A stretch of DNA of 64,000 nt from Saturnia japonica (taxonomy: Eukaryota > Arthropoda > Insecta > Lepidoptera > Saturniidae): assembly GCA_033032175.1 (NCBI GenBank), contig CM065328.1, positions 7,254,690-7,318,689 on the forward strand, read 5' to 3'. The stretch's first letter is position 1. Each line of letters opens with the position of its first letter. Position numbers and translations under genes: made by a program. This document shows positions 44,871 to 56,450 of this stretch, one piece after another. Under the pieces are notes generated by a model. That model searched no databases and had not been told where the DNA came from. It was given only the letters and a program-made list of their open reading frames with translations.

Positions 44871-46110
44871 GGTTAACTGGGCAACTTATGTATAATGGTC
44901 CCGATCTACACCCAATGAAAAAAAAATGTGTTTTTTAAATATATAACAGTTGTAATATCTATAATATTACTAAAGTTACCATTACTGGTTGCATAAAAAA
45001 AAAAAAAAAGTTTAAAATCGTTGTAAATACTTAAAGTGCGTAATATACAGCGAGATGGGTAGCGTGACGGAGCACAGGAAGAGAGTTTATTGCAGTCAAC
45101 TTATTAATAACTCCGCTCCCGTAGATGGTATATATGCGTTTATGTGACCTTGAGATCTGAAGTTGAAATGTGTTCTTTACGGTCTGATAGCTCGAACGAG
45201 AATCTCACGATTGGTCCTTGTACGCCAGCCACACCTTATAGATCCTTTCACTCTGTAGGACGAGCAGGGTAGTTATGAATATCCGTTTATTAATATACCG
45301 TACTACATTATATTATTTTATTTTATTTGACGGGTTGACAAGAAGCGGACCCAAAAACAAAAGAGAAGATTACATGGTAAATTGTATTTCGTTTGTAATG
45401 TAATAAAAATATTTATCCAAAATTTCGCTAGATGAACAAAAGTACACAAGTGTCCGAGTCAATTTTATCTTATCAAGCGGAGGCTCTATCTCCAGCGATA
45501 CGCTTTCAAAGCATCGGATTATTGCCTATTTCTTTTTCGCGCGGATAAAATACCTAATGTTGAACAAACTTATCGATCTGTGTATCGGTTATACTGCTTG
45601 TATTATTTTTAGGGTACCGTTTTAAAATGTTAACAATTTTTTTTTTATTCACCAATGACTATTTCCAATCAATATTTTAAAACACCAGTTCTGATTTCTC
45701 CTCTCGTAGTTTATCGTATTTTTATTCAATCATCTAGAAAGAATACTAGAATATGCCCGCTGAAAAGTACAGTGCTACCCAAGAACAAATTTGACATTTG
45801 AAGCGAAGAATTATTGTTGTTAAAAACATCTTAAGGTGTTTGTTCTCTCAATATAATCAAAAAATTGTTTTTATAAAACACAGAAATAAAAGCCAGTGGA
45901 CGATAAAAATAATACGGACACCGCATCGATCGATGTGTTCGTAGTTTCTAATGATTTTTTACTATCTTAGGTTACATCGTCCTTTACAGCATTAAAAATA
46001 ATCTTTGTCCTTCTTATTACTAAAATATTCAGATATATTTGTTCTATTTAATGCTACGTAATTTTTTCTTACATTTTTTTATGTACATTGACACATAATA
46101 GACTTTTTAC
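44871..46110. other. No recognised feature
   Basis: AT-rich; nothing supported. Confidence 0.5.
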
Positions 46111-46340
46111 ATAACATACCATCACGCCTGTATCCATGAAAGGGTTAGGTAGAGGTATAATAGTGTACACCCACAGTTCGCCGGGTACGTTTTTAGGTCC
46201 CATTTAATAGGGAGCAAGCCTATTGCGATTAATCGGGCACAAAGCCAAACTCTGAGCTGCTATTGAGAATTTCATAGAAAAACCCAATAATATTTTGCTT
46301 ATCCTTAAAATTGAACCCAGGATCTCGAGCATAGAAATCG
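46111..46340 (-). mobile_element. SINE family 1, minus strand
   Basis: Tail at 46111, body with GCCCGATTAATCGCAATAGG, head decayed: only GATCCTGGGTTCAATT remains of the B box. Confidence 0.75.
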
Positions 46341-46679
46341 GTACACTTTTTGATACGTGGAAAATGTTAAATAAATATGAGGATATCGGACACAATGTCG
46401 TACGTAACGTTTGGTATTTGTTGTGTATAATTTATAAAATATGTGTCTTTATTGACCGCAAAATGCAATATGCTCGAATACTACAAATGTTTAGAATAAT
46501 TATATAAACTGTGAATGAATGTTTACAACGATACTGTAACTAACTTTATTTTCTATATTATTGTATTTATTTGTAAGCTATATGACCGATATTCACAACT
46601 TTTAAAGTTATGATGATGTAACAAAACACAATATTTTCCACAAACAATAATAAAATTAATACTGTAATTATTACAAATA

Positions 46680-46862
46680 TCTGGCAGACTGAGCTGCGCT
46701 CGGTGTCCTTTATACAAAAAAAGAAAAACAGCTACCTAGGTAAACTTGGAATGTAAAACATTATCTAAATGCAAAGTTTTATCGAAATGGTTGGATCCGT
46801 TTCCAAGAAACCAATTATAATATTATATATATAAGAATTGCTCAGTTGATATAATAAGATAA
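46680..46862 (+). mobile_element. Hairpin-ended repeat, uninterrupted copy
   Basis: TGAGCTGCGCTCGGTGTCC hairpin, CTACCTAGGTAAACTTGGAA, TTATCGAAATGGTTGGATCC, TATTATATATATAAGAATTG, end near GATATAATAAGATAATA. It is the empty-site reference for the insertions at 33338 and 21367. Confidence 0.6.
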
Positions 46863-46869
46863 TAATACT

Positions 46870-47132
46870 GCCTCGTTAGCCTAGTGGTCGTAAGCGGGAC
46901 TGCTATGATCGAGGTCCTGGGTTCGATTCCCAGGTCGAGCAAAGTGTTATTGGGTTTTTCCTGTGAAATTCTCAGTAACAGCTCGGAGTTTGGTTTCGTG
47001 CCCGATTAATGGCAATAGGCTCGCCCCCTATTACATGGGACCCAAAAACATACTCGGCGAACTGTGGGTGTACATTAGTGTAAACCTCTGCCTTATCCGT
47101 CGGGGACTGCAGGCGTGATGGTATGTTATGTA
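46870..47132 (+). mobile_element. SINE family 1, best-preserved head
   Basis: GCCTCGTTAGCCTAGTGGTC (A-box region) and GGGTTCGATTCCCAGG (B box, 46919). Full body and tail to GTGATGGTATGTTATG. It begins a few bases after the preceding repeat's end. Confidence 0.85.
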
Positions 47133-47770
47133 ATAATAAAATTAATAACCAAAAATTCCCTCCGGAACCCTGTACTTACTTAAGCCATAAAATAAAAATA
47201 ACAAACTTGACGGCTTTAGTATCCTTTGCGGGTTCGTGACACGAAAGATTCAACAGTTCTAAAACAAAATATTAATTAACCAAACACTGTACGACTTTCG
47301 ATCCCATTTAAAAACGCTGTATCATTTTCCTGCGTCGGCGCTTTTACAATTCCATTCAAATCTTCATGTTCTATTTATTTTTTCATTGTTTTTAATTAAT
47401 GCTTCCATTTGCAATTGTATTTACTTTGTACAGACCAGTTCGATTGTGTTTTGAAATTTCTCTGAATTATAATTTGCTAGTAAAGATATTTTGTTTTTGG
47501 AAAATGTTACAGACAAAATTATTATTTCGATTATTCGTCCAATACAATTGGTTGTTCATACTAAATACACCATTTTCTCTTTTCTTTTCTCTTAGTTTTA
47601 TCTTCTTTACAATTTTAAATGGCGAGAATATATTTTGCCATATTAACAGTGTACTCTGTATTGTTACTAGGTTAGATAGAAATAACAGAAATTCGGTCAT
47701 CCTTGTCGGACAGTTAAATTATTGCATACAATATACGTTACAACTGAAAGTTGTATCTCCGAAGGATTAA
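47133..47770. other. No supported gene
   Basis: A 123-codon plus-strand frame (47399-47770) is Phe/Leu/Ile-rich as expected from AT-rich DNA and overlaps no motif. By my estimate about one such frame is expected by chance in a window of this composition. Confidence 0.45.
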
Positions 47771-47989
47771 ACACAGGTGTACTAATGTACACTCACAGTT
47801 CGCCGGTTGTGTTTTTAAGCCCCATGTAATAGGGGGTGAGCCTATTACCATTAATCGGACACAAAGTCAAACTCCGTGCTACTACTGAGAATTTCATACA
47901 TATACCCAATAACACTTGCTCGACCTGGGAATCGAACCCAAGAACTCGAGCATAGCAGTCGCGTTTAGGACCACTAGGCTAATGAGACC
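47771..47989 (-). mobile_element. SINE family 1, minus strand
   Basis: Full-length; complement head ends at GGTCTCATTAGCCTAGTGGT, B box GGGTTCGATTCCCAGG. Third copy within 1.9 kb. Confidence 0.8.
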
Positions 47990-48138
47990 GTTTCAATATT
48001 GAGGTTGCTGCTTCAAGGCATAAAGGAAACCCAGGCAGGGTCGGAGGGAATTTATTTTCTTTAATCCAGCCTTCGGAATTTCGGTAGCAGGGTTCATTAT
48101 TCCAAAATAAAATAAGAAAAAGAAGTTAAGAGACAAGT

Positions 48139-48470
48139 ATATAAAACCATTTTAAGACCTGCCGTGATGTACTGATATGATTTCTGAGCAACGAAAGAGA
48201 CGAATGATCAAGATTACTTGTGGAAAATATGCAAATGTCAAGATAGATTTGTTGTGTAACTACGATGACAAGATCAGGAATGAGAATATCAGAGGAAGTT
48301 TGAAAATAGCATCAGACATAGATAAGTGGAGATGTACAGGTTTAGTTTAGTTAAAAATGTTAAGTATGAAGATTGACTACCGAAATAGGTAAGGATGGAT
48401 TACGTGAGGAGTCATATACGTATGCAAGGTGTTAACAATAAAATAATAATTAACATAGACGAGTGAAATA
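48139..48470 (+). pseudogene. RTE-like LINE, RT C-terminal region
   Basis: In-frame fragments in the expected family order: YKTILRPAVMY, then after decay DKIRNENIRGSLKIAS-like text (here KIRNENIRGSLKIASDIDKW), and VRMDYVRSHIRMQGV. These are the RP-x-x-YG, IRN-x-x-IRG-x-LK and RW-D-x-V-x-x-D-M blocks of the region after the RT palm. Many stops; dead. Catalytic domain absent. Confidence 0.65.
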
Positions 48471-49689
48471 AGGGAAAAAAACAAACAAACTAACAACATC
48501 AACTGAAAGACATTCATGATTCATGATAATTGTAAAGATGACCCGCAATTTCGTATAAACTGCCAATGAAAGGTGATTCGGATCACCTACCGGAAATTGC
48601 TTTTGAATTCTGCAGAAACATCAAAAGATATTTTTTTATAGGCCGATAGAAACTAATTAGGAAATCTCGGTGGTTCATAAACGTTTTTATTTCTCATATT
48701 TCCAGTATTGAGAAAACTAATTTGAATTTTATATACTGTTCATGTCATATATTGAAATTGATAATTATATTTGTGTATGGTTTTAAGCGCTTTATTTTAC
48801 ATATGCCATCCTCACAGGATACGGTCTATCATCGGTCCGCTGGTAGATAGGAGTGTGTATTGAAATAGACCTATGTTATATTGTGTTATCAGAAACCATG
48901 TGGTCACATTCTCATTAAATTTTAGTTCCGTTCCTTAGAATCGAAACTTAGGAACTCTCTTCATAAATGAGCTCTTTAACTTAAAACTATTTATTCAAAT
49001 GTGACTTTTAGTTCAGGAACTATGCGTGTTTATAAATAAAAGCTAATATAGATCAGTCTAAAATGAACATTCTACACAAAAAAAAAAAAATACTTACAAA
49101 ATCTATTGGCAACTTGCACTAACTAAGGTTTAGTTGTGTCAAAATGTATAATATAACTGTCATTCTTAAATATGGTTTAAATTTATAAATCTGTGGTACA
49201 TGCCGCCCTAAATGAGTCATACTATACTCACTTATTCTGTAAAGGCAACAAAATAAACAATACCCCTCAATATAAACTGTTTAAGCCTCTATCAACAGCG
49301 CAAGTTGATATAAACACACATAAAACTGTAACGAACCGGGATCTGTTGCAAGTACTCGACACTTTACTATGTGCTTGGTAGAAACTCAAGTATTATGAAA
49401 CTTTTTGATTCAGGGTAAAACGCTCCACCGCTTCCATTCCATACAAAACTGATCCAGTATTGTTGGGAAATTATAGTTAAGTGCATTTTGGTAAATTCAT
49501 TGGAGTACCTACATATGAATAGTTATATGAGTTGTATGATTTATGTACGTGTATATAATCAAATTTTTACTTTTTTGACGTTATCATAATGAATTTAATT
49601 TTACACAAAATTAATTCATTAAAATCTGTACCTATACAATATGGACAGATTTATTTGGTTAAGTTTGTGGCTACATATATGTATATACT
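48471..49689. other. No recognised feature
   Basis: AT-rich; a 12-A run near 49078. The frame 49193-49381 has no motif. Confidence 0.5.
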
Positions 49690-49918
49690 GATATCAACGT
49701 ACAGCCCATATTATTGAAACTAAGACCGGGAAAATTTTCATGCAGGTTCCTTTTAAACTGTAAGTGAGCACTAAGGAAGGATTTTTGGAAATGTATCCCC
49801 AAAAGAATCGTCATTTTTGTCATAGATCTATGAAAACCAATATTCAGCTGTTTACTTAGAAAGTAAAATAGGCGGGACATAACTATGAAGCGAGCGAAGC
49901 TGCGGGAAAAGCGCTAGT
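49690..49918 (+). mobile_element. Helitron 3' part
   Basis: Ends GAAGCTGCGGGAAAAGCGCTAGT (CTAGT 49914-49918), preceded by GAAGCGAGCGAAGC, the GC-rich arm. Start uncertain. Confidence 0.55.
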
Positions 49919-50454
49919 AACATTATAAAAGGATTGAAAAATTGATGGAATCATGTGTAATTTATTTCTAGATGATACTGATATAAAACTAAAAATAACA
50001 TCTAGTGTGACTATTTTCATTACAGTGAAACAAGAGGTTTCGACATTAATTAAAAATTCACTGTCACTAGTTTTTCATGAAACACCTAAAGCAATATATC
50101 TTAAAAAGCTATTTATTTATTTCGTTGTATTAAATTAAATGACGTCTAAATCGTTGATGAGGAAATCTGAAGCAGGTATGTAATTTAATTTAAACTTTCG
50201 CAAGGTGAAGTTTCACGAGAAGTGTATAATAACACACAAATGTTATAAAATCTACAAAGGGATGTAAACACAAACTTCTTCAAGTTTAAAAGCCACCAAA
50301 CACCATAACACTTGGAAACCACAAAACTTGGCTTACGTAAGCGAAGAATTTGCGACACCTTTGAACCTTCAAATTTCTAGGATCCGAGAAAAATAAAACT
50401 GAAAAGGAACTATTTGTTGAATGTATGTTTATTCAATCTACGTACAAAAAAAAA
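49919..50454. other. No recognised feature
   Basis: AT-rich spacer. Confidence 0.5.
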
Positions 50455-50920
50455 AAATTAAAGTGTTTTTTTGTAATGTCACAATAACAGCTTAACTAAA
50501 TTCATATGAAAGTATATATGGTACTTATAAGAAAAAAAACAATTTTAATAATTTTTGTTTGTCTGTCTGTTTGATCCGAGTAATCTTCGAAACGGTTGAA
50601 TCGATTTTGACAGGATTTTAACTGGCAGATAGCTGATGTTATAAGGAGTAACATATGCTACTTTTATTTTAGTGTTAGGGTTCTGCGCAAATAAAAAAAG
50701 TGGTCATGATGAATAAATTCGGGTGCTTAAATCGCTTTCGCTGAGTAAACCATAAGATATATATTAAATTGATGCAGAACATAATTATATACATTAAAAG
50801 ACCTACAAAAAAGTTAATAAGAGAATATGTTTATCTTCTAAGGATAAATCACAATAAGCTTTTTTATCTTTAAAATAACTGAGAGCAGAGGTAGTACAAT
50901 TTGCGCGTGTGCCCGATCGA
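50455..50920 (+). mobile_element. Helitron, third family
   Basis: Colinear with 18170-18660 from TTTTTGTAATGTCACAATAA to TCTTTAAAATAACTGAGAGC. The terminal GCGGGCACAGCTAGT is replaced by GCGTGTGCCCGATCG, so the 3' end is lost. Confidence 0.65.
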
Positions 50921-50984
50921 CGGCACTGTATAGTTCACGCGAGAGATCAATTTTAGACACATCTTTTTTTTTTGGATTTTGTAG

Positions 50985-51205
50985 TTACTTATTGTGGTTT
51001 TTATTTCTAATTCATTAACATAGGTTCTTGAATATATATTACATAATATTAGTGGTATTTTACGTGATATAATATTGTTATTGTATTTAAGTGAAATGGA
51101 TTGTAAATATAAACTGAAAACATGCATTTTGAAATGTCACAAAAACTCCCTATAATTCTTCTAACAAGGGATTCACCATCTTGTTAGACACTACTTTTAA
51201 TACAA
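50985..51205. repeat. Repeat shared with 56225-56450
   Basis: Same order of GTGGTTTTTATTTCTAATTC, GTGGTATTTTACGTGATATA, CATGCATTTTGAAATGTCAC and AAAAACTCCC...CACCATCTTGT in both. Class unknown, possibly a MITE. Confidence 0.55.
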
Positions 51206-51274
51206 AATACCTTCTACTACAAAGGCTTAATCAATTATGCATAGCCAGTGGTCACTGTGATACCAACCTGCGTA

Positions 51275-51405
51275 AATAGCAACTGGGTATACACCGGCTA
51301 ATTCCGAAACGCGACGGACGTATGCAAATCGCTATAACGAGTTTTTCACCATATGTATGGTGGTCGTGACCAAGTCTAGCTGTACAGCACTACTACCCCA
51401 CTATA
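51275..51405. repeat. Module related to 44700-44870
   Basis: ATACACCGGCTAATTCCGAA, ACGCGACGGACG, then TATGGTGGTCGTGACCAAGT. Confidence 0.4.
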
Positions 51406-51469
51406 GCAATTTCCTCGTTCGTTAGTTAGCAGGATGCATCATCTGCCGGTGAGGTTGGTTGTCAGTTGT

Positions 51470-51590
51470 ATGGCTGAGTGTCAACTATATATGTATATGT
51501 ATATCAACTGTTTAGATAACATAAAACAAACTTTGCTTAGTTTAGAATTAAATGGCCGTGTGAAATTGTGTCCAAAAAAAATATTACACT
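51470..51590 (+). mobile_element. SINE family 3, tail fragment
   Basis: GTATATCAACTGTTTAGATA, then CTTAGTTTAGAATTAAATGG, matching the last ~100 bases of 24015-24260. Confidence 0.5.
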
Positions 51591-51605
51591 CCAATTTATT
51601 TGCAT

Positions 51606-52125
51606 ACTAGATGTATTCGAGTGAACTACAAAAAATATTTTTATCGGGTTAAAAAGTATCTTATGTATTAATTCAGGATATACATTATCTGTGTGCCTAA
51701 TTTCATCCATATCTATTCTATCTTTTTTACGTGTTTGAGTAACAAACTTCCAGATATACCTACAAACTTTCACATTTATGATTTGAGTAGGATAGGTTTT
51801 TGATTTATATAGGTTTTTTTTTACTGATTTTTATATTTTCCGAAACAAATGGCCTCCCATATTAATATTAAGATGTATGGAACAATATCCAAGCCATAAT
51901 GAACTCCTAGAAATATAATTGAAAATTCTTATAGCCTATCAATAATTGACTACTGACGTAAGCTATCCGTGTACGAAATTTCATAAGAATCGATCAAGCC
52001 GTTTTTGAGTTAGACAAAAAATCTTTTAAGGGCATATACGTAATTAAATGTCCTTTATATAGGACGCAAATGGAGAATTTAGAAAAAAATACAGACGGAC
52101 AGAACTACGGATTGATTAATATAGA
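51606..52125 (-). mobile_element. Complete non-autonomous Helitron, fourth family
   Basis: Minus strand 5' TCTATATTAATCAATCCGTA at 52125, 3' end CGAATACATCTAGT at 51606; 520 bp. Contains AAAACGGCTTGATCGATTCT. Relatives at 41195 and 53180. Confidence 0.65.
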
Positions 52126-52416
52126 TACGTTAAAATTCAATCTGAATATCGATCTGATACTTTTATAAATGAAGTACCAAAATGGAGACCTTTTTCGCAT
52201 CAACAAAATTATATTAAAAGCAATACCCAGGGGTTTTCTTTAGCACTAGGAATATTTAATACCGAGAAAAGCCGGTTGTATAGAGTCGTTGTGAAAGATG
52301 GAAAATCTTATGAAGGTTTTAAAGGAGAAGCTTACGATGGATTTTACTCAGCTTCACTATCGGTTTATCTCGAGATTGTGTCTGGGCGAAATAAATCTTT
52401 AACGTTGTTCGAATAA
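52126..52416 (+). CDS. ATG-less open frame of ~97 codons, possible exon remnant
   Basis: The frame is open from 52120 to TAA at 52414-52416 and has no ATG. Its composition is unusually protein-like for this window. It begins KIQSEYRSDTFINEVPKW; the centre contains LALGIFNTEKSRLYRVVVKD; the end has S-V-Y-L-E-I-V-S-G-R and closes L-T-L-F-E. Charged and hydrophobic residues alternate as in a globular beta-rich domain. I do not recognise the family. It starts exactly at the 5' end of the adjoining Helitron, so either its upstream part was lost on insertion or it was carried next to it. A terminal exon, a host pseudogene or an old viral or transposon gene are all possible. Confidence 0.35.
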   Translation, partial: YVKIQSEYRSDTFINEVPKWRPFSHQQNYIKSNTQGFSLALGIFNTEKSRLYRVVVKDGKSYEGFKGEAYDGFYSASLSVYLEIVSGRNKSLTLFE

Positions 52417-52504
52417 GTAGACTATTACCTTGGTTTATATACAAATTAATGAAACATATAAATTACTTAAATAATTTAAACCCCGGTAATGTTTAATAGT
52501 CGTA

Positions 52505-52690
52505 ATAGTCGAGGGGATCGAGGGAAAGAATATCAACTCGATGTCAACAGGTTCGAACCCTACGAATTTTTCGGAATTCGCGTACATTTGCTAATTCTAA
52601 TTGGCGAAGGTTTCTGACGTTGAAGGAAAACATCGTGAGGAAACCTGGACGCTTTACAAATGTTCTTGTAATAATGAGCACTATTAAATA
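52505..52690 (+). mobile_element. tRNA-derived SINE family 4, 5' part
   Basis: Clear B box GGTTCGAACCC (52550) after a decayed A-box region GGGATCGAGGG. The body is ATTCGCGTACATTTGCTAAT and GGAAAACATCGTGAGGAAAC; it stops before the ACATTTACAGGCT tail. Confidence 0.6.
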
Positions 52691-52704
52691 TGCAACTATA
52701 TCTT

Positions 52705-52800
52705 ATTTTTTAACCGACTTCTACTAAAGACGGGAGTTTACTCAATTTGAATGTATATTTTTTATTGATGTTCAGCCATAGCTTATTTGTTTATTAACCG
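52705..52800. repeat. AACCGACTTC-type insect repeat
   Basis: TTTTTAACCGACTTCTACTA followed by GGGAGTTTACTCAATTTGAA; partner at 42056. Confidence 0.35.
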
Positions 52801-53179
52801 ATCCCATCAAAAACATAATGAGAACCAAGTTCAATATTATGATATATGCCTTGGTTGTTGACTTCAACGACAAAAGGAAATGCAAAGTTCAATGGTCAGT
52901 CCTGAAATTTATTTATAACAACTTAAAATATCATTTCTTCTTAAAACTTAAAATAATATATTGAAGCCTAATAAGGTCTGACTTGGCTAGTTCGAATATA
53001 CGAATTATTATTAAGTACCTATTAAAACAGTCATGGAAGAGCCCTGTGTTCGATGGCTAGTTTCTACCAGCAAGCCAAATTTTCGGAAGAATAAAATAAG
53101 AACTTACAAATTTAGAACTTGCGAAGGCTATAATATAATTTGGATATGACATACAAGTATACAGATCCAAAAATTAGTT

Positions 53180-53285
53180 GAATGTATAATTCGTTGTCAA
53201 TGTCCTCCAATATATATTTCTATCAGTAATTTTGGGGAAAAATACGTATACAGACAGAATGTAAGATTTATTGATATAAATAGAA
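53180..53285 (-). mobile_element. Helitron 5' fragment, fourth family
   Basis: Minus strand from about 53285: ATCAATAAATCTTACATTCT, GTCTGTATACGTATTTTTCC. Confidence 0.4.
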
Positions 53286-53984
53286 AATTAAATCGGTGCT
53301 GTTATAAAACCCCCCAATATTAATACATATTACTATTATTTTTGACATTATAGACAATATTCTTGAATAATTTTTATTTGATTTACGGTAAGAAGCATTC
53401 GGGTGTAAGTCAGTTCTACCTAATTTTGTAGTTATATACGGTCATATGCTTCATAATTGACTTAAGACACTAATAGACCCCGAGTTATGATAAAAAAGCA
53501 ATTAATAATTTAAAAAATATATTGAATGTTCAGATGTATTAAAATAAATAATAGCATCTTCAGCATTGAAGTGGCAATTAGCAGATATAGCTTAGAGAGG
53601 AACATCTCTTATTAAATATATAATATTAAATATATATAGAAAAAAATGCTTATATAAAAGTAAGTACCTATTCCAATAAGAACTTTTGTCAACAATGCTA
53701 CGGCCGCCTCTACGTCTACCGCCATGAAGCTCTGTATGTCGAAGCTTCGTATGTTTTGCTATCAAAAACTATCACGCTAAAACAGTGGTCACATAGCGAC
53801 TTTTTAAATTAATTTTCGTATACTAATTTGTTTCGACTAAAAACTTCAATTACTTTTTAAACGACAGCATGCATCCCCGCCACCATGTTTTTAAAAGGGG
53901 TCGACTTCAAAAATTTGATAAAACTTCAAGATCATTTCTTCGCTACATTAAATTATTTGACGTAATGATGCCTTAGTTGTAGTA
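53286..53984. other. No recognised feature
   Basis: AT-rich; short GC-richer string near 53700 without meaning I can assign. Confidence 0.5.
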
Positions 53985-54225
53985 TATATGAACACCGATG
54001 ATCGACGTGAGTTCAAATCCCTACATTGAATCTGAACTTTCGGTGATTGAAAACATAGTGATGAAACCATAGGCAAGTAAGGTTTTTCTTATGCCACCCT
54101 CGAGTTGAAAATTTGTTTCCAATATCGCAAAATTGTATTCGGGCAGCTGCACTTGTAAATCAATCCTTCCACTATACTCAGCGTGTTACCATCTTGGACT
54201 ACAACTTCATTTAACATCACGTGAG
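53985..54225 (+). mobile_element. tRNA-derived SINE, family 2, with B box
   Basis: GTGAGTTCAAATCCCTAC (B box 54010), CTTTCGGTGATTGAAAACAT, GCCACCCTCGAGTTGAAAAT, CAGCTGCACTTGTAAATC, tail near 54225. The only plus-strand copy. Confidence 0.65.
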
Positions 54226-54259
54226 ATTATGGCGAAACGCTAAATAAATTAGAGGTGGG

Positions 54260-54490
54260 CCATTATCAATGATTTAGGTACATAATCGAGATATTGGATT
54301 ATGAATGATTTACAATCTCGATTATGAGTGATAATTCATAATAGTAACGTAGCATTAGCAATTGCTAATGGTAATTCGATTATGAATGATTACTCATCAT
54401 CGAATAATATTAGTAATTACTAATAGCTATAAACGAAATAGCTCAAGATATCTTGATAATCGAATGATTACATTAGTACATCTCATAATC
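54260..54490. repeat. Palindrome-rich AT sequence with ATTATGAATGATT words
   Basis: ATTATGAATGATT recurs (about 54297 and 54379), alternating with TAATCGA/TCGATTA. Two perfect palindromes: CATTAGCAATTGCTAATG (54353-54370) and ATTAGTAATTACTAAT (54409-54424). Confidence 0.7.
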
Positions 54491-55525
54491 GCTTATCGCT
54501 GAAAAAAATAAAGAATAAAATTTGTTTGGAAAATTCAAAAGTGCAAGCCTCATACCAAAAAGTCGTACCATTGATTTATTTGTATTATTTAGACAACTTA
54601 ACAGAATAGGCCTTAATTTATGATCCAAATTAAAAGTGAATTTTTATTTTTAATAAAAAACCATTTTATTAAGGCTATTGATATTTAAATAGGTAACTTG
54701 TTAATGTTATTCTAATAATAATAAACAAAACTTGGTCTCGATACGTCCATTTTATCGTAACCACCACGTGAATTTTTTTTCAAACAGTTTTTTTAATAGC
54801 AGACTTAAATTGTTTTTACGGAATATGAGATAGATTATTTGAACTGTTTTCTTGCAATTGGTTATGGTAGAGGACATTTAAAATTAAAAAAATTGCATGA
54901 CGTTGACGTGTCGGGAGGAGAGCATAACCACATATCGCGATATGAGGCGTGCAAAAGCGTCTAGTTAGACCGAGAACAATATATAAAAGTGAACAACAGA
55001 AGCGAATTTGTATGCTCACATAGCACGATATTTTCAAGCACTAAAACTATTTAATGTACCACCCGAGTGGGTGTTAACTGGTACGTAACCAGAACTTTCG
55101 CGACGATGGCCTATAATTGATGATTATATCTGCATGTATGAAAGAAATTTTATGGCTGACGCAGGTGTGTCCCGCTATATAATATACATAATGGATATCT
55201 AAGTAGGAAATCAAAGAACAACGTATGCATGTTTAAAGTTAACTCAGAAAGTAGAGTTAAAGTTGGCCGTACAAGTCCAACGGGGTAAGTTTTGTTCGCT
55301 TTGTTGCACAGCCCGTGTTTTGCTATGGTCAATATTCACTTGGTAAAGAATTTGTTGTTGATTAGTAAACCTTATCTTCACATGTAAATTAATAGCCCAT
55401 ATAATTTTGTATTGTAATTATTCCACACGGGATTTTAAATTTATTGTTTTTAGGATTTATTCCTTATGTAATGCAACAGACTACCCTTTGTGCTAAATGT
55501 CAAGATTTATATTACAGAGTTAATT
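54491..55525. other. No supported gene
   Basis: AT-rich. Holds a TATATAAAAG string at 54980 (TATA-box-like) and short minus-strand frames 54816-55037 and 55150-55332 without motifs. Confidence 0.45.
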
Positions 55526-55529
55526 ATTT

Positions 55530-55585
55530 TAGCACGACTGCTATGCTTGAGATCCTGCTTTCGACTCCCAGGTCGAGCAATGTGT
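55530..55585 (+). mobile_element. SINE family 1, head only
   Basis: TAGCACGACTGCTATGCTTG and GCTTTCGACTCCCAGGTCGAG; the body is missing and a GAAGCGAAGTACGTGCCCGG string follows. Confidence 0.5.
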
Positions 55586-55625
55586 GGGCGAAGCGAAGTA
55601 CGTGCCCGGGGGTCAGCTAAAACAG

Positions 55626-56224
55626 CGTGTAGTTAAGCTGAGTGTGATTGTATCTTACTTGACTTAATCCAGCGTTATGTGGAAATGTGTGGTTGAATAA
55701 ATATTATTCTTGCTATTTTAAATGGACATATATTGTTGCAGAGAGATATGCATAATATTAATTTTCCCTTGCCTGCTTTCCTACCTGAAAAATTTCCCGG
55801 CTATATTATTGGTTTTATCGCAATTAATATTAAGTTATTTGTAAATTAAAAATTCGTTCCGAAACAATTACATTGCAATATGAGACCAAACCCAGCTGGT
55901 TGGGCATATATAACTTTTAAAGTATGAAAACAGTTTGCTTGGACACTTTGACGCAAATAGATTCATAAATTCTCGTTGCTATGGCGGCATTTGCATATGT
56001 AACGTAATTGTTTGAACTTGTAGAGTTCAGCTGTTCTTTGTAATTATTTGCGGTCAGAAAGTTGACAGAAAGGGCTGTGATAGTCGTTCATGTTATATGA
56101 TATATTTATTTATTACCTTGCACTAGAATATATAATGAGAGTTATAATTAATCCTTTTAATTTAAGTATGTATGTATGTAATTAACTAAAATGCAGGAGT
56201 TTTCAGCGGTATCTTGAGGTGACA
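55626..56224. other. No recognised feature
   Basis: AT-rich spacer. Confidence 0.5.
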
Positions 56225-56450
56225 TTTTGTGGTTTTTATTTTTAATTCATTAACTTACATTTTTTTACTCTATATTATGTAATATTGGTGGTATTTTCGC
56301 GTGATATAGTTTGGTTGTTGTGCACAAGTGAAGTGAATTAAATATAAAGTAGAAGCATGCATTTTGAGATGTCACAAAAACTCCCTAGATAGTTCTGACA
56401 ACAGAGCCACCATCTTGTATCTTGTCAGAAGACCCCACTTTGTATAATTA
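56225..56450. repeat. Repeat shared with 50985-51205
   Basis: Second copy; ends ACAACAGAGCCACCATCTTG with a nearby second CTTGT string. Confidence 0.55.

Noticed and set aside
46870..46942. Possible tRNA gene (A and B boxes)
   Set aside because: Boxes are there, but no acceptor stem pairing and the same head recurs with a common body; it is a SINE.
47399..47770. 123-codon plus-strand ORF
   Set aside because: Phe/Leu/Ile-rich as expected from AT-rich DNA, no domain; about one frame of this length is expected by chance with this base composition.
54816..55037. Possible TATA-driven gene around 54980
   Set aside because: TATATAAAAG is common in AT-rich DNA; no initiator or coding frame follows.
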